From an uncultured Eubacteriales bacterium (GTDB taxonomy: Bacteria > Bacillota > Clostridia > Christensenellales > Aristaeellaceae), in assembly GCA_900553315.1 (NCBI GenBank), contig USCW01000012.1, positions 1 through 21,049 on the forward strand: 21,049 bases of DNA, written 5' to 3'. A model generated the notes under the pieces. The model ran no database searches. It was given only the letters and a program-made list of their open reading frames with translations, and had not been told where the DNA came from. Below are positions 13,997 through 21,041 of this stretch, piece by piece (the stretch's first letter is position 1; each line of letters starts with the position of its first letter). The position numbers and the translations under genes are program-made.

Positions 13997-14032
13997 AAAA
14001 AGCCTGTCCGTCACAAAGACGAACAGGCTTTT
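13997..14032 (-). terminator. Rho-independent terminator of the rplU-prp-rpmA operon
   Basis: On the reverse strand, arms 14032-14018 and 14012-13998 pair 14 of 15 positions (core AAAAGCCTGT with its complement; loop TTTGT) and end in a T-run at 14001-13997. It starts 12 nt after the rpmA stop. The A-rich left side also gives a T-run on the other strand, so it can work in both directions. Confidence 0.87.
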
Positions 14033-14043
14033 GTCTGCAAAGC

Positions 14044-14343
14044 TTACTGCGCGTTAGCGGCGGTCTCCACAGGATACACGCACACCTGACGCTTGTCGCG
14101 GCCCAGACGCTCGAAGCGGACGATGCCGTCCTTCAGCGCGTACAGGGTATCATCCTTGCCCTTGCCCACGTTCAGGCCGGGATGGATGTGGGTGCCGCGC
14201 TGACGGAACAGGATGTTGCCCGCCAGAGCCAGCTGACCATCGGCGCGCTTCGCGCCCAGACGCTTGGATTCGCTGTCGCGGCCGTTACGGGTAGAACCCA
14301 TACCTTTCTTATGCGCGAACAGCTGCAAATTCAGTTTCAACAT
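14044..14343 (-). CDS. rpmA: Large ribosomal subunit protein bL27
   Basis: bL27 is a 50S protein whose N-terminus reaches towards the peptidyl-transferase centre. The 99-residue protein begins MLKLNLQLFAHKKGMGSTRN: a Firmicutes-type N-terminal extension that the Prp protease removes between F9 and A10, exposing the mature AHKKG end. Conserved LGAKRADGQ, AGNILFRQRGTHIHPG and VGKGKDDTLYALKDG follow. ATG 14343 has GGAGGG upstream and lies inside the end of prp (7-nt overlap). It is the last gene of the operon, followed by a terminator; the obg gene that often follows rpmA in Firmicutes is not here. Confidence 0.98.
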   Translation of the reverse strand: MLKLNLQLFAHKKGMGSTRNGRDSESKRLGAKRADGQLALAGNILFRQRGTHIHPGLNVGKGKDDTLYALKDGIVRFERLGRDKRQVCVYPVETAANAQ

Positions 14344-14687
14344 GACGTTTCCCTCCGTTCTTGTATGGAAAGCCTGACATACCTCGGATAACCTTCGCTC
14401 AGATCGGCCAATCCCTGCCCGAGCGCCCGCAGGAGCACCTGACAATCGTGAAGCTTATCAGCCGGGAGGCCGGATGGAAGCATGGCTCCCAACTCGCCGT
14501 CCTTGCCGCCCGACAGCTGCGGCACCACGCCCGCCACGGATTCCATGGCGTTGACGCAGGTAGTCGTGAGAATCGACACTGCGGCACAGACAATATCGCT
14601 GCCCGCCTCCGCATAGCCCGAATGACCCTTCACTTCAAAGCCAGTATAACGCCCCTCCGCATCCCGGAACAGGATACAGCGCGTCAT
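14337..14687 (-). CDS. prp: Ribosomal-processing cysteine protease Prp
   Basis: Prp (YsxB family) cleaves the N-terminal extension of bL27, an essential ribosome-maturation step studied in Staphylococcus. The 116-residue protein has the catalytic pair in its signature region: H22 and C34 in GHSGYAEAGSDIVCAAVSIL (21-40). The length is normal. It lies between rplU and rpmA, the conserved position, and overlaps both: its ATG shares one base with the rplU stop (TGATG) and its end overlaps rpmA by 7 nt. The cleavable L27 extension downstream is its expected substrate, so gene and substrate confirm each other. Confidence 0.94.
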   Translation of the reverse strand: MTRCILFRDAEGRYTGFEVKGHSGYAEAGSDIVCAAVSILTTTCVNAMESVAGVVPQLSGGKDGELGAMLPSGLPADKLHDCQVLLRALGQGLADLSEGYPRYVRLSIQERRETSC

Positions 14688-14995
14688 CAGGCGTTGATCG
14701 CGGTGATCTCCACCTTGGTGTAGGGCTGACGATGACCGGCACGGCGATGATAGTTCTTCTTGCTCTTATACTTGTAGATGATGATCTTCTCACCCTTGAC
14801 CTGCGCAACCACCTTGCCCTGCACCTTCGCGCCGGACACAACGGGATTGCCGACCTTCACGCCGTCGTCACCGGCCAGCATGAGCACGTCGAAGTCGATG
14901 GTGGAATCCACATCCTGATCGATCTTCTCCACGAAGATCACGTCACCCTGGGAAACGCGGTACTGTTTGCCACCCGTCGCAATAATTGCGTACAT
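14687..14995 (-). CDS. rplU: Large ribosomal subunit protein bL21
   Basis: bL21 is a 50S subunit protein that binds 23S rRNA. The 102-residue sequence opens with MYAIIATGGKQYRVSQGD, has the central FDVLMLAGDD and VGNPVVSGAKVQGKVV, and closes with the basic IIIYKYKSKKNYHRRAGHRQ and YTKVEI, all family hallmarks. ATG 14995 is chosen over an in-frame ATG at 15004 because AGGAGGTG lies 7-8 nt upstream and bL21 proteins start at MYAI. It heads the rplU-prp-rpmA operon, with a structured leader and a strong sigma-A promoter upstream. Confidence 0.98.
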   Translation of the reverse strand: MYAIIATGGKQYRVSQGDVIFVEKIDQDVDSTIDFDVLMLAGDDGVKVGNPVVSGAKVQGKVVAQVKGEKIIIYKYKSKKNYHRRAGHRQPYTKVEITAINA

Positions 14996-15078
14996 GAGCA
15001 GCACCTCCTAATTCTTACTCGCCGGGACACGAGGTTGCGCTTTCGCACATTTGAACAGACCTCTCCCGTGCGGCTTAC
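14996..15078 (-). ncRNA. L21 leader (autoregulatory ribosomal-protein leader)
   Basis: The rplU leader folds by eye into one long hairpin on the reverse strand. CGGGA and GAGGT (15068-15059) pair with ACCTC (15035-15031) and TCCCG (15027-15023), with a GTG bulge on the 3' side. A terminal hairpin TGCG/CGCA with loop AAAG lies at 15047-15036. The GTCCCGGCGAG stretch just before the RBS fits my memory of the Firmicutes L21 leader (Rfam family), which lets bL21 repress its own operon. The fold is direct; the family match is from memory. Confidence 0.72.
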
Positions 15079-15084
15079 CCATAA

Positions 15085-15113
15085 AGTGTACCATAGTGCT
15101 TCCTGTCTGTCAA
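15085..15113 (-). promoter_or_regulatory. Sigma-A promoter of rplU-prp-rpmA
   Basis: On the reverse strand TTGACA (15113-15108, perfect), a 17-nt spacer and TACACT (15090-15085) preceded by TGG, an extended -10. The predicted start near 15079 yields a leader of about 83 nt. Confidence 0.87.
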
Positions 15114-15175
15114 GGTTTTCAGCGGGTTTGAAGGATATTTTTATGTGCAGTGGCATGCCGTATGACACGCGTTCC

Positions 15176-16327
15176 TCAAATGCACTTGAGCAGCAGCATG
15201 AAGCCTGTCAGGATCGCCAGAAATGAGAAGTTGAACAGTGAGAAGGCCCGGATATAGTAGCCAGTCTTTCCCGGATTGCGCTTTACATATTCCCGAAAGG
15301 TGATCAGGCTTGCCAGGGAGGCGATCAGCGTCCCCACGCCGCCAATATTCACACCAACAAGCAGGTCAGCATAGTTGCTTGTAAACTGCGAAAGCAGGAT
15401 GGCGGAGGGAACGTTGCTGATAAACTGGCAGGAAAGCACGCTGACCAGCAGCGTATTTTGCCCCAGCAGCGCCGAAAACAGGCTGCGGACAGCAGGAATG
15501 CGCGCCATATTCCCGGCGAAGATGAAGAAGAAAACAAAGGTCAGCAGCAGGCCGTAGTCAACCATTTTGAGCGCTTTTCGATCTGCAAAGAAAAGGGTAG
15601 TCGGAATGACCAGCAGCCCGCTCCAGAAGGGAATACCGCGGAAAACAATGACGATCGACAGTGCAAAGAGCGTGAGATACAGCGCGGTGCGTCTGGGGTC
15701 AAGGACGATCTTCTCATCAGAGATCGTCAGCGGCTCGGGCTTCACAAACACTAGGCAGCACAGTGTGATGATCGCCACAGCCAGCAGAAAGGGCGGCAGC
15801 ATAATGTGGATGAACGTCGGGGTCGGAATGTTGAACTTGGAGTACAGATACAGGTTCTGCGGATTGCCGAACGGCGTCAGCATGCCGCCGAGGTTTGCAG
15901 CAATGTTCTGCATGATGAAGGTGAATGCCATGTACTTTTCCTTGTGCGTGGTGCTGAGGACGTAATAGCCCAGCGGCAGAAAGGTCAGCAGCGCCATGTC
16001 GTTGGCGATGAGCATAGAGCCGATGAAGGTGATATAAACCAGCGCTAAAACGCTCATGCGCGCACTTTTGAAAAGCTGAACGACCTTTCGGGCCAGCATA
16101 TAGAAAAAGTTGATATTTTTAAGCGCACAGACGACCGCCAGCACACAGAACAGGCAGGTCAGCGTCTTGTAGTCAAAGTACCCGATATAGGCCTTGTCCG
16201 GTGGGATGATCAGGCTGGTGATGAACGCTGCAACCATGGCAATGAGCATGACGGCGTTTTTCCCGGCAAACGCGCAGAGCGCGGAAAGCCGATGCGGCAA
16301 GTGAACAGCAGGCGTAGATTGGGCCAT
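15176..16327 (-). CDS. ArsB/CitMHS (SLC13-like) ion transporter
   Basis: A 383-residue integral membrane transporter with about ten TM helices, of the ArsB/NhaD/CitMHS superfamily. Hallmarks are the first re-entrant segment FIGSMLIANDMALLTFLPLG, AANLGGMLTPFGNPQNLYLY (the conserved G-N-P-Q-N motif) and, in the second half, QFISNVPSAILLSQFT with the conserved NVP and VGVNIGGVGTLIASLASLI. The two halves look like the usual inverted repeat. The substrate could be a carboxylate, sodium/proton or another anion; the sequence does not decide. ATG 16327 has AAGGA 9 nt upstream; the open frame upstream lies in the promoter region. It has its own strong promoter and no evident terminator before the rplU promoter. 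Confidence 0.86.
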   Translation of the reverse strand: MAQSTPAVHLPHRLSALCAFAGKNAVMLIAMVAAFITSLIIPPDKAYIGYFDYKTLTCLFCVLAVVCALKNINFFYMLARKVVQLFKSARMSVLALVYITFIGSMLIANDMALLTFLPLGYYVLSTTHKEKYMAFTFIMQNIAANLGGMLTPFGNPQNLYLYSKFNIPTPTFIHIMLPPFLLAVAIITLCCLVFVKPEPLTISDEKIVLDPRRTALYLTLFALSIVIVFRGIPFWSGLLVIPTTLFFADRKALKMVDYGLLLTFVFFFIFAGNMARIPAVRSLFSALLGQNTLLVSVLSCQFISNVPSAILLSQFTSNYADLLVGVNIGGVGTLIASLASLITFREYVKRNPGKTGYYIRAFSLFNFSFLAILTGFMLLLKCI

Positions 16328-16384
16328 CCTGTTTTCCTTCTTCTCTGTCGTAAATTTCCCGGATACAGACCGGAACGGCTGAAC

Positions 16385-16413
16385 ATTATAGCAGGAATAA
16401 AGCGTGAAATCAA
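16385..16413 (-). promoter_or_regulatory. Sigma-A promoter of the transporter gene
   Basis: On the reverse strand TTGATT (16413-16408), a 17-nt spacer and a perfect TATAAT (16390-16385) preceded by TGC, an extended -10. The predicted start near 16378 leaves a leader of about 50 nt. Confidence 0.87.
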
Positions 16414-16459
16414 TTCTTTCAAAACAGAAAATCCACAAAAGAGCCAATGCCTGCCCTAC

Positions 16460-16499
16460 AAAAAAGGCGGACGAGCAACGCATTCGTTACCCGTCCGCC
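16460..16499 (-). terminator. Rho-independent terminator of the L,D-transpeptidase operon
   Basis: On the reverse strand GGCGGACG (16499-16492) pairs with CGTCCGCC (16473-16466), extended inside by AACG/CGTT, followed by six T (16465-16460). It lies 16 nt after the stop of the secreted gene at 16515-17324. Confidence 0.92.
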
Positions 16500-16514
16500 C
16501 TTCAGCAGCGCAGC

Positions 16515-17324
16515 TTATTTCACATCTGCCGCATATACAATGTCATCCCGCAGCCGATAGAGCGTTGCTCCGCGTGTTTTCTTGCAGAAGCACTCCGCCC
16601 ACCATTCGATAGACTTCACCTCGTCAAACTGCACGATGCCGTAGCGGATGCCTTTGACCTTTTTGCCGCGCATGTTGGAGTCCATCCAATGAACGGTGTT
16701 CGTCTCCGGGTCATAGTCGGAAATCATGATGGCGCTGTGTGCGCCCGTGCCGTATTCATACTGGGCGCTCATTTGGAAATAATCGCCCTTTTTCACCTGC
16801 CGCATGAATTCCAGCGCCAACTCCATATTTTCTTCCTTGTTCAGCGTCTTGTCATAGCGGAAGGTCGCCGCCTCATAGAAGGGGTTGCCGTCCGCAGCGG
16901 AAATATCCTCCCACGCAAGGCCATAGCTGTACGGCTTGCATTCCTTCGCCGGGAGGTTGTTCGGAATCACCAGCGGCACGTCGGGATATTCTGCCATGCG
17001 AAAATCGTCGCGGGTCTGTCGGAACAGGTAGACCGTGAAATTCTTGCAGACGTAAATGTCCCCGGCATAATGCGCGCGCTGAGCCTTGCCGCCCGTCTCC
17101 TCATATTTTTGCTTTCCCAGCGCGATAATGCGGTCGATCATATCGTCCCGGGCGGTATAGACGGCGGGTTCGGCCTCTTCGGCGGAAGTATCCGGGATCT
17201 CCTCGCCGTCGTCGGTCAGCAGCACATCCTCCGTCAGGCTCCATTCGTCCTCTTCTTCCGCCAGCGCGGAAAAAGCACACAGCAGCGCAATCAGCAGCAG
17301 CCAAACCAGCAGTCTTTTCTTCAT
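16515..17324 (-). CDS. Secreted papain-like cysteine hydrolase candidate (NlpC/CHAP-like)
   Basis: A 269-residue exported protein with a signal peptide (1-22, ending SALA) and an acidic linker rich in Glu and Asp (23-55). The main domain shows the pattern of NlpC/P60- or CHAP-like amidases: a cysteine at a helix start (C93 in DIYVCKNFTVYLF), a histidine on a strand about 100 residues later (H196 in GTGAHSAIMISDYD) and a third polar residue (D215 or N217 in VHWMDSNMRG). I cannot name the family, and no peptidoglycan-binding repeat is present. AAGGGGAGG precedes ATG 17324. The gap to the L,D-transpeptidase stop is 15 nt, so both are one operon ending in the 16460-16499 terminator. A cell-wall role is inferred from that partner. 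Confidence 0.6.
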   Translation of the reverse strand: MKKRLLVWLLLIALLCAFSALAEEEDEWSLTEDVLLTDDGEEIPDTSAEEAEPAVYTARDDMIDRIIALGKQKYEETGGKAQRAHYAGDIYVCKNFTVYLFRQTRDDFRMAEYPDVPLVIPNNLPAKECKPYSYGLAWEDISAADGNPFYEAATFRYDKTLNKEENMELALEFMRQVKKGDYFQMSAQYEYGTGAHSAIMISDYDPETNTVHWMDSNMRGKKVKGIRYGIVQFDEVKSIEWWAECFCKKTRGATLYRLRDDIVYAADVK

Positions 17325-17339
17325 TGCATTTTCCTCCCC

Positions 17340-18782
17340 TTAATACGGAATCACGCCAGGCGAGGTGGACTGGTGAAGCTCGTTGATCTTCACGATCTCC
17401 TTGGGATCACGGGGCGGATTGCAGGAGGCGCAGGGCGTCAACTCATCATAAGGCGCGTTCAGCAGGTCGCCCAGCGTCAGCGCCGTCAGGGGCAGATACT
17501 TCTCACGAACAGCACTGCAATTCGCGTCCGCATGATAATTCACGCCGCCGTCAGGGTTATAATAGATGGTCTGGCTCAGGTCGGGCATATCCATCTGACG
17601 GCCCGCATAATCCTCCCAAATGACCAGCTTCGTGCCTACTTTGATGTTGTTCCACAGCCACTCATGGTTGATGCCCTCGGCGTTCTTCTGCCGCTGCACA
17701 CGAACGCAGCCATGGCTGGCGCGGGTGCCCAGCTTAGCTTCGGTAGCCTTGTAATTTTTGGAGCCGTCGGCATTCTTTACGTAAGGCACCTCATGCAGCA
17801 AGTCGCCGCTGTTGAAGCGCAGCGCCTTGGCGCAAGTCATTGCATCGGACTGGAAATCACCCACCCGAGAGACGATCAGGAACTCGCCGGAGCGGGTCTC
17901 GTTATAGGGCTGACGATCATTGGCCAGACCCGTGGAAACCGTCAGCGTGCTGTACAGATGACCTTCCTTGAACAGATACAGTTGCTGGGTCAGCTTGTCG
18001 ATCACGATGCCGTAGGTCTGGTTGGGCGTGACTGTCTTGAGGCGGCTCGTTTTGATATAGCCTGTTGTGAAGGCGTTCCAATGCTTCACCGTGCTGTTAT
18101 GGAAGGACGAGGAATACACCTCCACCAGCGACCAGCCATTGTCCAGCGTTTCTAACACATGCACCGCCTGACTTGCGCCGGTAATCATCGCCACGCCCTC
18201 GGAATCGTCGCTGGGCTCCGCCCGCAGAATAGCCTGCTGCTTCTGCTTCAAGTCCAGTACGGTCACATCCGCCGTCAGCATGGCCCACACAGCTTCCTCA
18301 TTGGTGATGTCCATAGGCGTACACCAGTAGCAGTTCTCGTGATTGGGATGATAGTCGCTGAGATAGGCGGGCGTAATGGTCTTATTCAGGTTTACAAAGG
18401 ATGCTGCTGTCGCATCGGCGCTCCCCTGTACCGTGATCTCCATCTCGGCGCTGTTCTCGTCCAACGTCAGCACCAGATAGTAAACACCCGCCGGAACCAT
18501 CTCACCGTCTGCCGTGCCGTCCCATACATAGGCAGTTTCTCCGGCCTGCACGTCCGTTTCGGCAATCAGCGTGGCGGCCTCCTGCCCTTCCGCGTCCAAT
18601 ACATGCAGACACATGCGGCCGTCATGGGGCAGTTCACAGGTGATCGTTACGGACTGTCCCGCGCTCAGCTCCGCCTGAGACACGGACAAGGACAGCTCAG
18701 CCTCCGCTTCCTCCGCTACTGCGGCGGGAAGCAGCAGACAAAACGTCATAAGCAGCGCCAGCAAGCGCATCCATTGATTCAT
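17340..18782 (-). CDS. Secreted L,D-transpeptidase (YkuD) with SH3-like and Zn-binding-like modules
   Basis: L,D-transpeptidases crosslink peptidoglycan stem peptides (3-3 links) outside the membrane. The 480-residue protein has a signal peptide (1-23, ending AVA), an Ig/FlgD-like beta domain (about 28-120) and an SH3-like region (about 165-250, QAILRAEPSDDSEG and NGWSLVEVY). The YkuD domain (about 255-392) contains LYLFKEGHLYST, the conserved H330 and the catalytic SHGCVRV (C359). A C-terminal module carries H417, C422, C451 and C454 (YHADANC and PCASCNPP), a pattern like small Ada-type metal-binding domains. ATG 18782 has AAGGAAGGA 6 nt upstream; earlier in-frame ATGs at 18788 and 18818 have no suitable RBS. 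A strong promoter lies at 18817-18845. Confidence 0.9.
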   Translation of the reverse strand: MNQWMRLLALLMTFCLLLPAAVAEEAEAELSLSVSQAELSAGQSVTITCELPHDGRMCLHVLDAEGQEAATLIAETDVQAGETAYVWDGTADGEMVPAGVYYLVLTLDENSAEMEITVQGSADATAASFVNLNKTITPAYLSDYHPNHENCYWCTPMDITNEEAVWAMLTADVTVLDLKQKQQAILRAEPSDDSEGVAMITGASQAVHVLETLDNGWSLVEVYSSSFHNSTVKHWNAFTTGYIKTSRLKTVTPNQTYGIVIDKLTQQLYLFKEGHLYSTLTVSTGLANDRQPYNETRSGEFLIVSRVGDFQSDAMTCAKALRFNSGDLLHEVPYVKNADGSKNYKATEAKLGTRASHGCVRVQRQKNAEGINHEWLWNNIKVGTKLVIWEDYAGRQMDMPDLSQTIYYNPDGGVNYHADANCSAVREKYLPLTALTLGDLLNAPYDELTPCASCNPPRDPKEIVKINELHQSTSPGVIPY

Positions 18783-18816
18783 TCGCATTCCTTCCTTTGC
18801 ATGAGGATACGCTTTC

Positions 18817-18845
18817 ATGTTAGTAAAAAACCGGACGGCTGTCAA
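18817..18845 (-). promoter_or_regulatory. Sigma-A promoter of the L,D-transpeptidase operon
   Basis: On the reverse strand TTGACA (18845-18840, perfect), a 17-nt spacer and TAACAT (18822-18817, 4/6). The predicted start is about 28 nt before ATG 18782. Confidence 0.8.
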
Positions 18846-18955
18846 GTGGCAGCCCGTCCCGCCGCCAGATTGTTACAACCGGCAAATTTTGCGGGAGTCC
18901 AATCCATTTGGAAGGACTTTCCCAATCCCCCGCGAATGCTTACAGCAAAATCCGA

Positions 18956-18967
18956 TTGTCCGGACAA
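18956..18967. promoter_or_regulatory. Candidate operator palindrome before the GH42 gene
   Basis: The perfect 12-bp palindrome TTGTCCGGACAA lies 38 nt before the GH42 start, in the 223-bp divergent gap. The same gap holds TTGTTACAA near 18866, a GCAAA/TTTGC palindrome just after it, and an imperfect hairpin (GGGA, GTCC with GGAC, TCCC) at about 18892-18932. I could not identify a convincing plus-strand -35/-10 pair. Position and symmetry suggest a transcription-factor site, but no regulator gene is adjacent to name it. Confidence 0.4.
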
Positions 18968-19005
18968 ATTGCAAGCGATGCTTCCCGGAACAGAAAGGAG
19001 CGGCA

Positions 19006-20991
19006 ATGGTTTCATTTTTCGGCGTTGATTATTATCCCGAGCATTGGCCCGAAGCCCGCTGGGAGGAGGACGCACGGCTGATGCAGGAAATGGGCATCAC
19101 CGCAGTGCGCCTCGGCGAATTTTCATGGGTGAAGTTCGAGCCCCGCGAGGGCGAGTATCACTTTGAATGGCTGGATCGTGCGCTGGACGTGCTGTACCGT
19201 CACGGCATCCGTGCGATTCTGGGCACCCCCACCGCCGCGCCGCCCGCGTGGCTGATCGAGGCTCACCCCGAATATTTGCCCGTGGACAGCCGCGGCTATC
19301 GTGTGTCCTTCGGCGGACGGCATCACGACTGTCAGAGCAACGCGGGTTATCGTGCTCATGTGCGCAGTTTGGTAACGGCCATGGCGGAGCATTACGCCAG
19401 CCACCCGGCGGTCTTTGCATGGCAGATCGACAACGAGCTGGGCAATAGCCATGACGAGCTCTGCTTCTGCGAAAGCTGCACAAACGCCTTCCACGTTTGG
19501 CTGCAAAAGCGCTATGGCGCCATTGACAAGCTGAACGAGGCATGGGGCACCTATTTCTGGAGCCAAACCTATGATTCCTTCGAGCAGGTCTGCCCGCCGC
19601 GCAAGAACGTGACCTCTCACAGCCCCTCACTGTATCTGGCATGGCAGCGGTTCTGCTCCGACCTTATCATGGATTTTTTCGATGAGCAGGCCAGCATCCT
19701 GCGGCGCATCTGCCCGAACCATCTCATCACGCACAACTTTATGGACTTCTGTGAGAAGCAGAACTATTTCGATCTGGCCAAGCGCGTGGACGTGGTGGGC
19801 GAGGATCGCTATCCCACGGGACAGTTCCTGCCTGGAGACTATCCGTGGCACAACACGCCCGCGGCCTTTGACGCTATTCGCGGCTACAAGGATCAAAATT
19901 TCTGGATGATTGAGTTGGAAAGCGGCCCCACCGGCTGGGAGACTGTCGGCGAAACGCCCCGGCCTGGTCAGCTGACACTCTGGACCGCCGCGTCCATTGC
20001 GCACGGCGCTGACAGCGTGATATGGTTCCGCTGGCGGCCCTGTCTGGCGGGCACAGAACAATACTGGCACGGCATTCTCCCTCACAACGGCGTGCCCGGC
20101 AAGCGCTATGCTGAACTGAAGGAAGCCATCGCTCAGTTGAAGCCCGTATTGGAGGACATTGCGGACGTGCCGCAGCACAGCGACGTGGCGCTTGTGCTAG
20201 ACTACGACCAATGGTGGGCATGGCGGAAGCAGCCGCATCATCCGAAGCTGGACTACTTGAAGGAGCTGACCGACTGGTATGCGGCGCTGTTCCAAGCGAA
20301 CATCCCCGTGGACTTTGTGCCGCCGGATCGTGATCTATCCAAGTACAAGCTGGTGCTTGCGCCCATGCAGCTGATGGTAGACGCCGAGGCCGCCGCGCAG
20401 ATGAAGCGCTATGTGGCGCAGGGCGGCTCCTTCATGACTACATTCCGTTGTGGCGCGAAGAACAGCGAGAACGTCTGCCACGGCGAGGGTGCGCTCCCCC
20501 ACGATTTGACCGATCTGTTCGGCTGTGAATTGGAGGATTTCACTTGTCTGAACCAGAATACGCCGCTGACGCTGCAATGGCAGAACGGTGATCGCACTCC
20601 CGGCGCGATTTGGGAGGATGTGCTGACCCCCACGACAGGCACAGTGCTTGCCTCTGCGGCGCTGGACGGCGAGCCCTTCCGCCCGGTGATCGTCGAGAAC
20701 GCATATGGCAAGGGGCACGCGTGGTATGTAGGCACCGTCCTTGAGAACAACGACCGTGCCACGCTGGTGCGCCAGATGACGCAAGCGGTCGGCATTGCGC
20801 CGATAGGCGATTCTCCCTACGATGTGGAGCTGCACGTTCGTCCCGGTCGCACTGCGGACTATCTCTTCGTGCTGAACGCCACCAGTCAGTCCCAAACCTA
20901 CGACATCTCCCCCGCTTGGCGTCCCCTCGACGCCAACCCTGCCCCCCAAGTTCCTCGCTTCGGCGTAAGAATTTACAAGAAAGAACGGTAA
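19006..20991 (+). CDS. GH42 beta-galactosidase
   Basis: A 661-residue retaining beta-galactosidase of glycoside hydrolase family 42, acting on galactosides such as lactose or galacto-oligosaccharides. The TIM barrel starts at residue 1 (MVSFFGVDYYPEHWPEARW). The acid/base is E144 in WQIDNELGN; the nucleophile is E303 in MIELESGPTGW, by alignment with the family motif. A zinc cluster is visible as C109 and C153, C155, C158 (ELCFCESC), as in GH42 enzymes. A trimerisation domain (about 395-600) and a C-terminal beta domain follow; the length is normal. There is no signal peptide, so it is cytoplasmic. AAAGGAG lies 5 nt before ATG 19006; the open frame to 18817 has no conserved sequence. It is monocistronic here, with no transporter alongside. 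Confidence 0.95.
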   Translation: MVSFFGVDYYPEHWPEARWEEDARLMQEMGITAVRLGEFSWVKFEPREGEYHFEWLDRALDVLYRHGIRAILGTPTAAPPAWLIEAHPEYLPVDSRGYRVSFGGRHHDCQSNAGYRAHVRSLVTAMAEHYASHPAVFAWQIDNELGNSHDELCFCESCTNAFHVWLQKRYGAIDKLNEAWGTYFWSQTYDSFEQVCPPRKNVTSHSPSLYLAWQRFCSDLIMDFFDEQASILRRICPNHLITHNFMDFCEKQNYFDLAKRVDVVGEDRYPTGQFLPGDYPWHNTPAAFDAIRGYKDQNFWMIELESGPTGWETVGETPRPGQLTLWTAASIAHGADSVIWFRWRPCLAGTEQYWHGILPHNGVPGKRYAELKEAIAQLKPVLEDIADVPQHSDVALVLDYDQWWAWRKQPHHPKLDYLKELTDWYAALFQANIPVDFVPPDRDLSKYKLVLAPMQLMVDAEAAAQMKRYVAQGGSFMTTFRCGAKNSENVCHGEGALPHDLTDLFGCELEDFTCLNQNTPLTLQWQNGDRTPGAIWEDVLTPTTGTVLASAALDGEPFRPVIVENAYGKGHAWYVGTVLENNDRATLVRQMTQAVGIAPIGDSPYDVELHVRPGRTADYLFVLNATSQSQTYDISPAWRPLDANPAPQVPRFGVRIYKKER

Positions 20992-20997
20992 AGTACT

Positions 20998-21041
20998 CTG
21001 GGGGAGAGGCCGCTTCTCTAAGAGAAGCGCCTCTCCCCCAG
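20998..21041. terminator. Long hairpin after GH42 (terminator-like extragenic palindrome)
   Basis: CTGGGGGAGAGGC (20998-21010) and GCTTCTCT (21012-21019) pair with AGAGAAGC (21021-21028) and GCCTCTCCCCCAG (21029-21041): 21 bp with one bulged C (21011) and an almost closed loop (A21020). It begins 6 nt after the GH42 stop. Only C-rich sequence follows to the window end, so the canonical T-run is missing; it may end transcripts by structure, protect the 3' end, or be a repeated extragenic element. Confidence 0.65.

Noticed and set aside
15120..15175. Terminator of the ArsB/CitMHS-type transporter gene
   Set aside because: The GGCATGCC palindrome region has no stable stem followed by T residues on the reverse strand.
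16404..18155. Long plus-strand open frame of 583 codons antisense to the transporter leader, the papain-like gene and the L,D-transpeptidase
   Set aside because: It lies opposite two genes with clear domains, signal peptides and RBSs, and its translation shows no recognisable domain; high GC makes long antisense frames common.
18817..19005. N-terminal extension of the GH42 enzyme
   Set aside because: GH42 proteins start close to the FFGVDYYPEHW segment and an RBS precedes ATG 19006; the extension also overlaps the divergent promoter.
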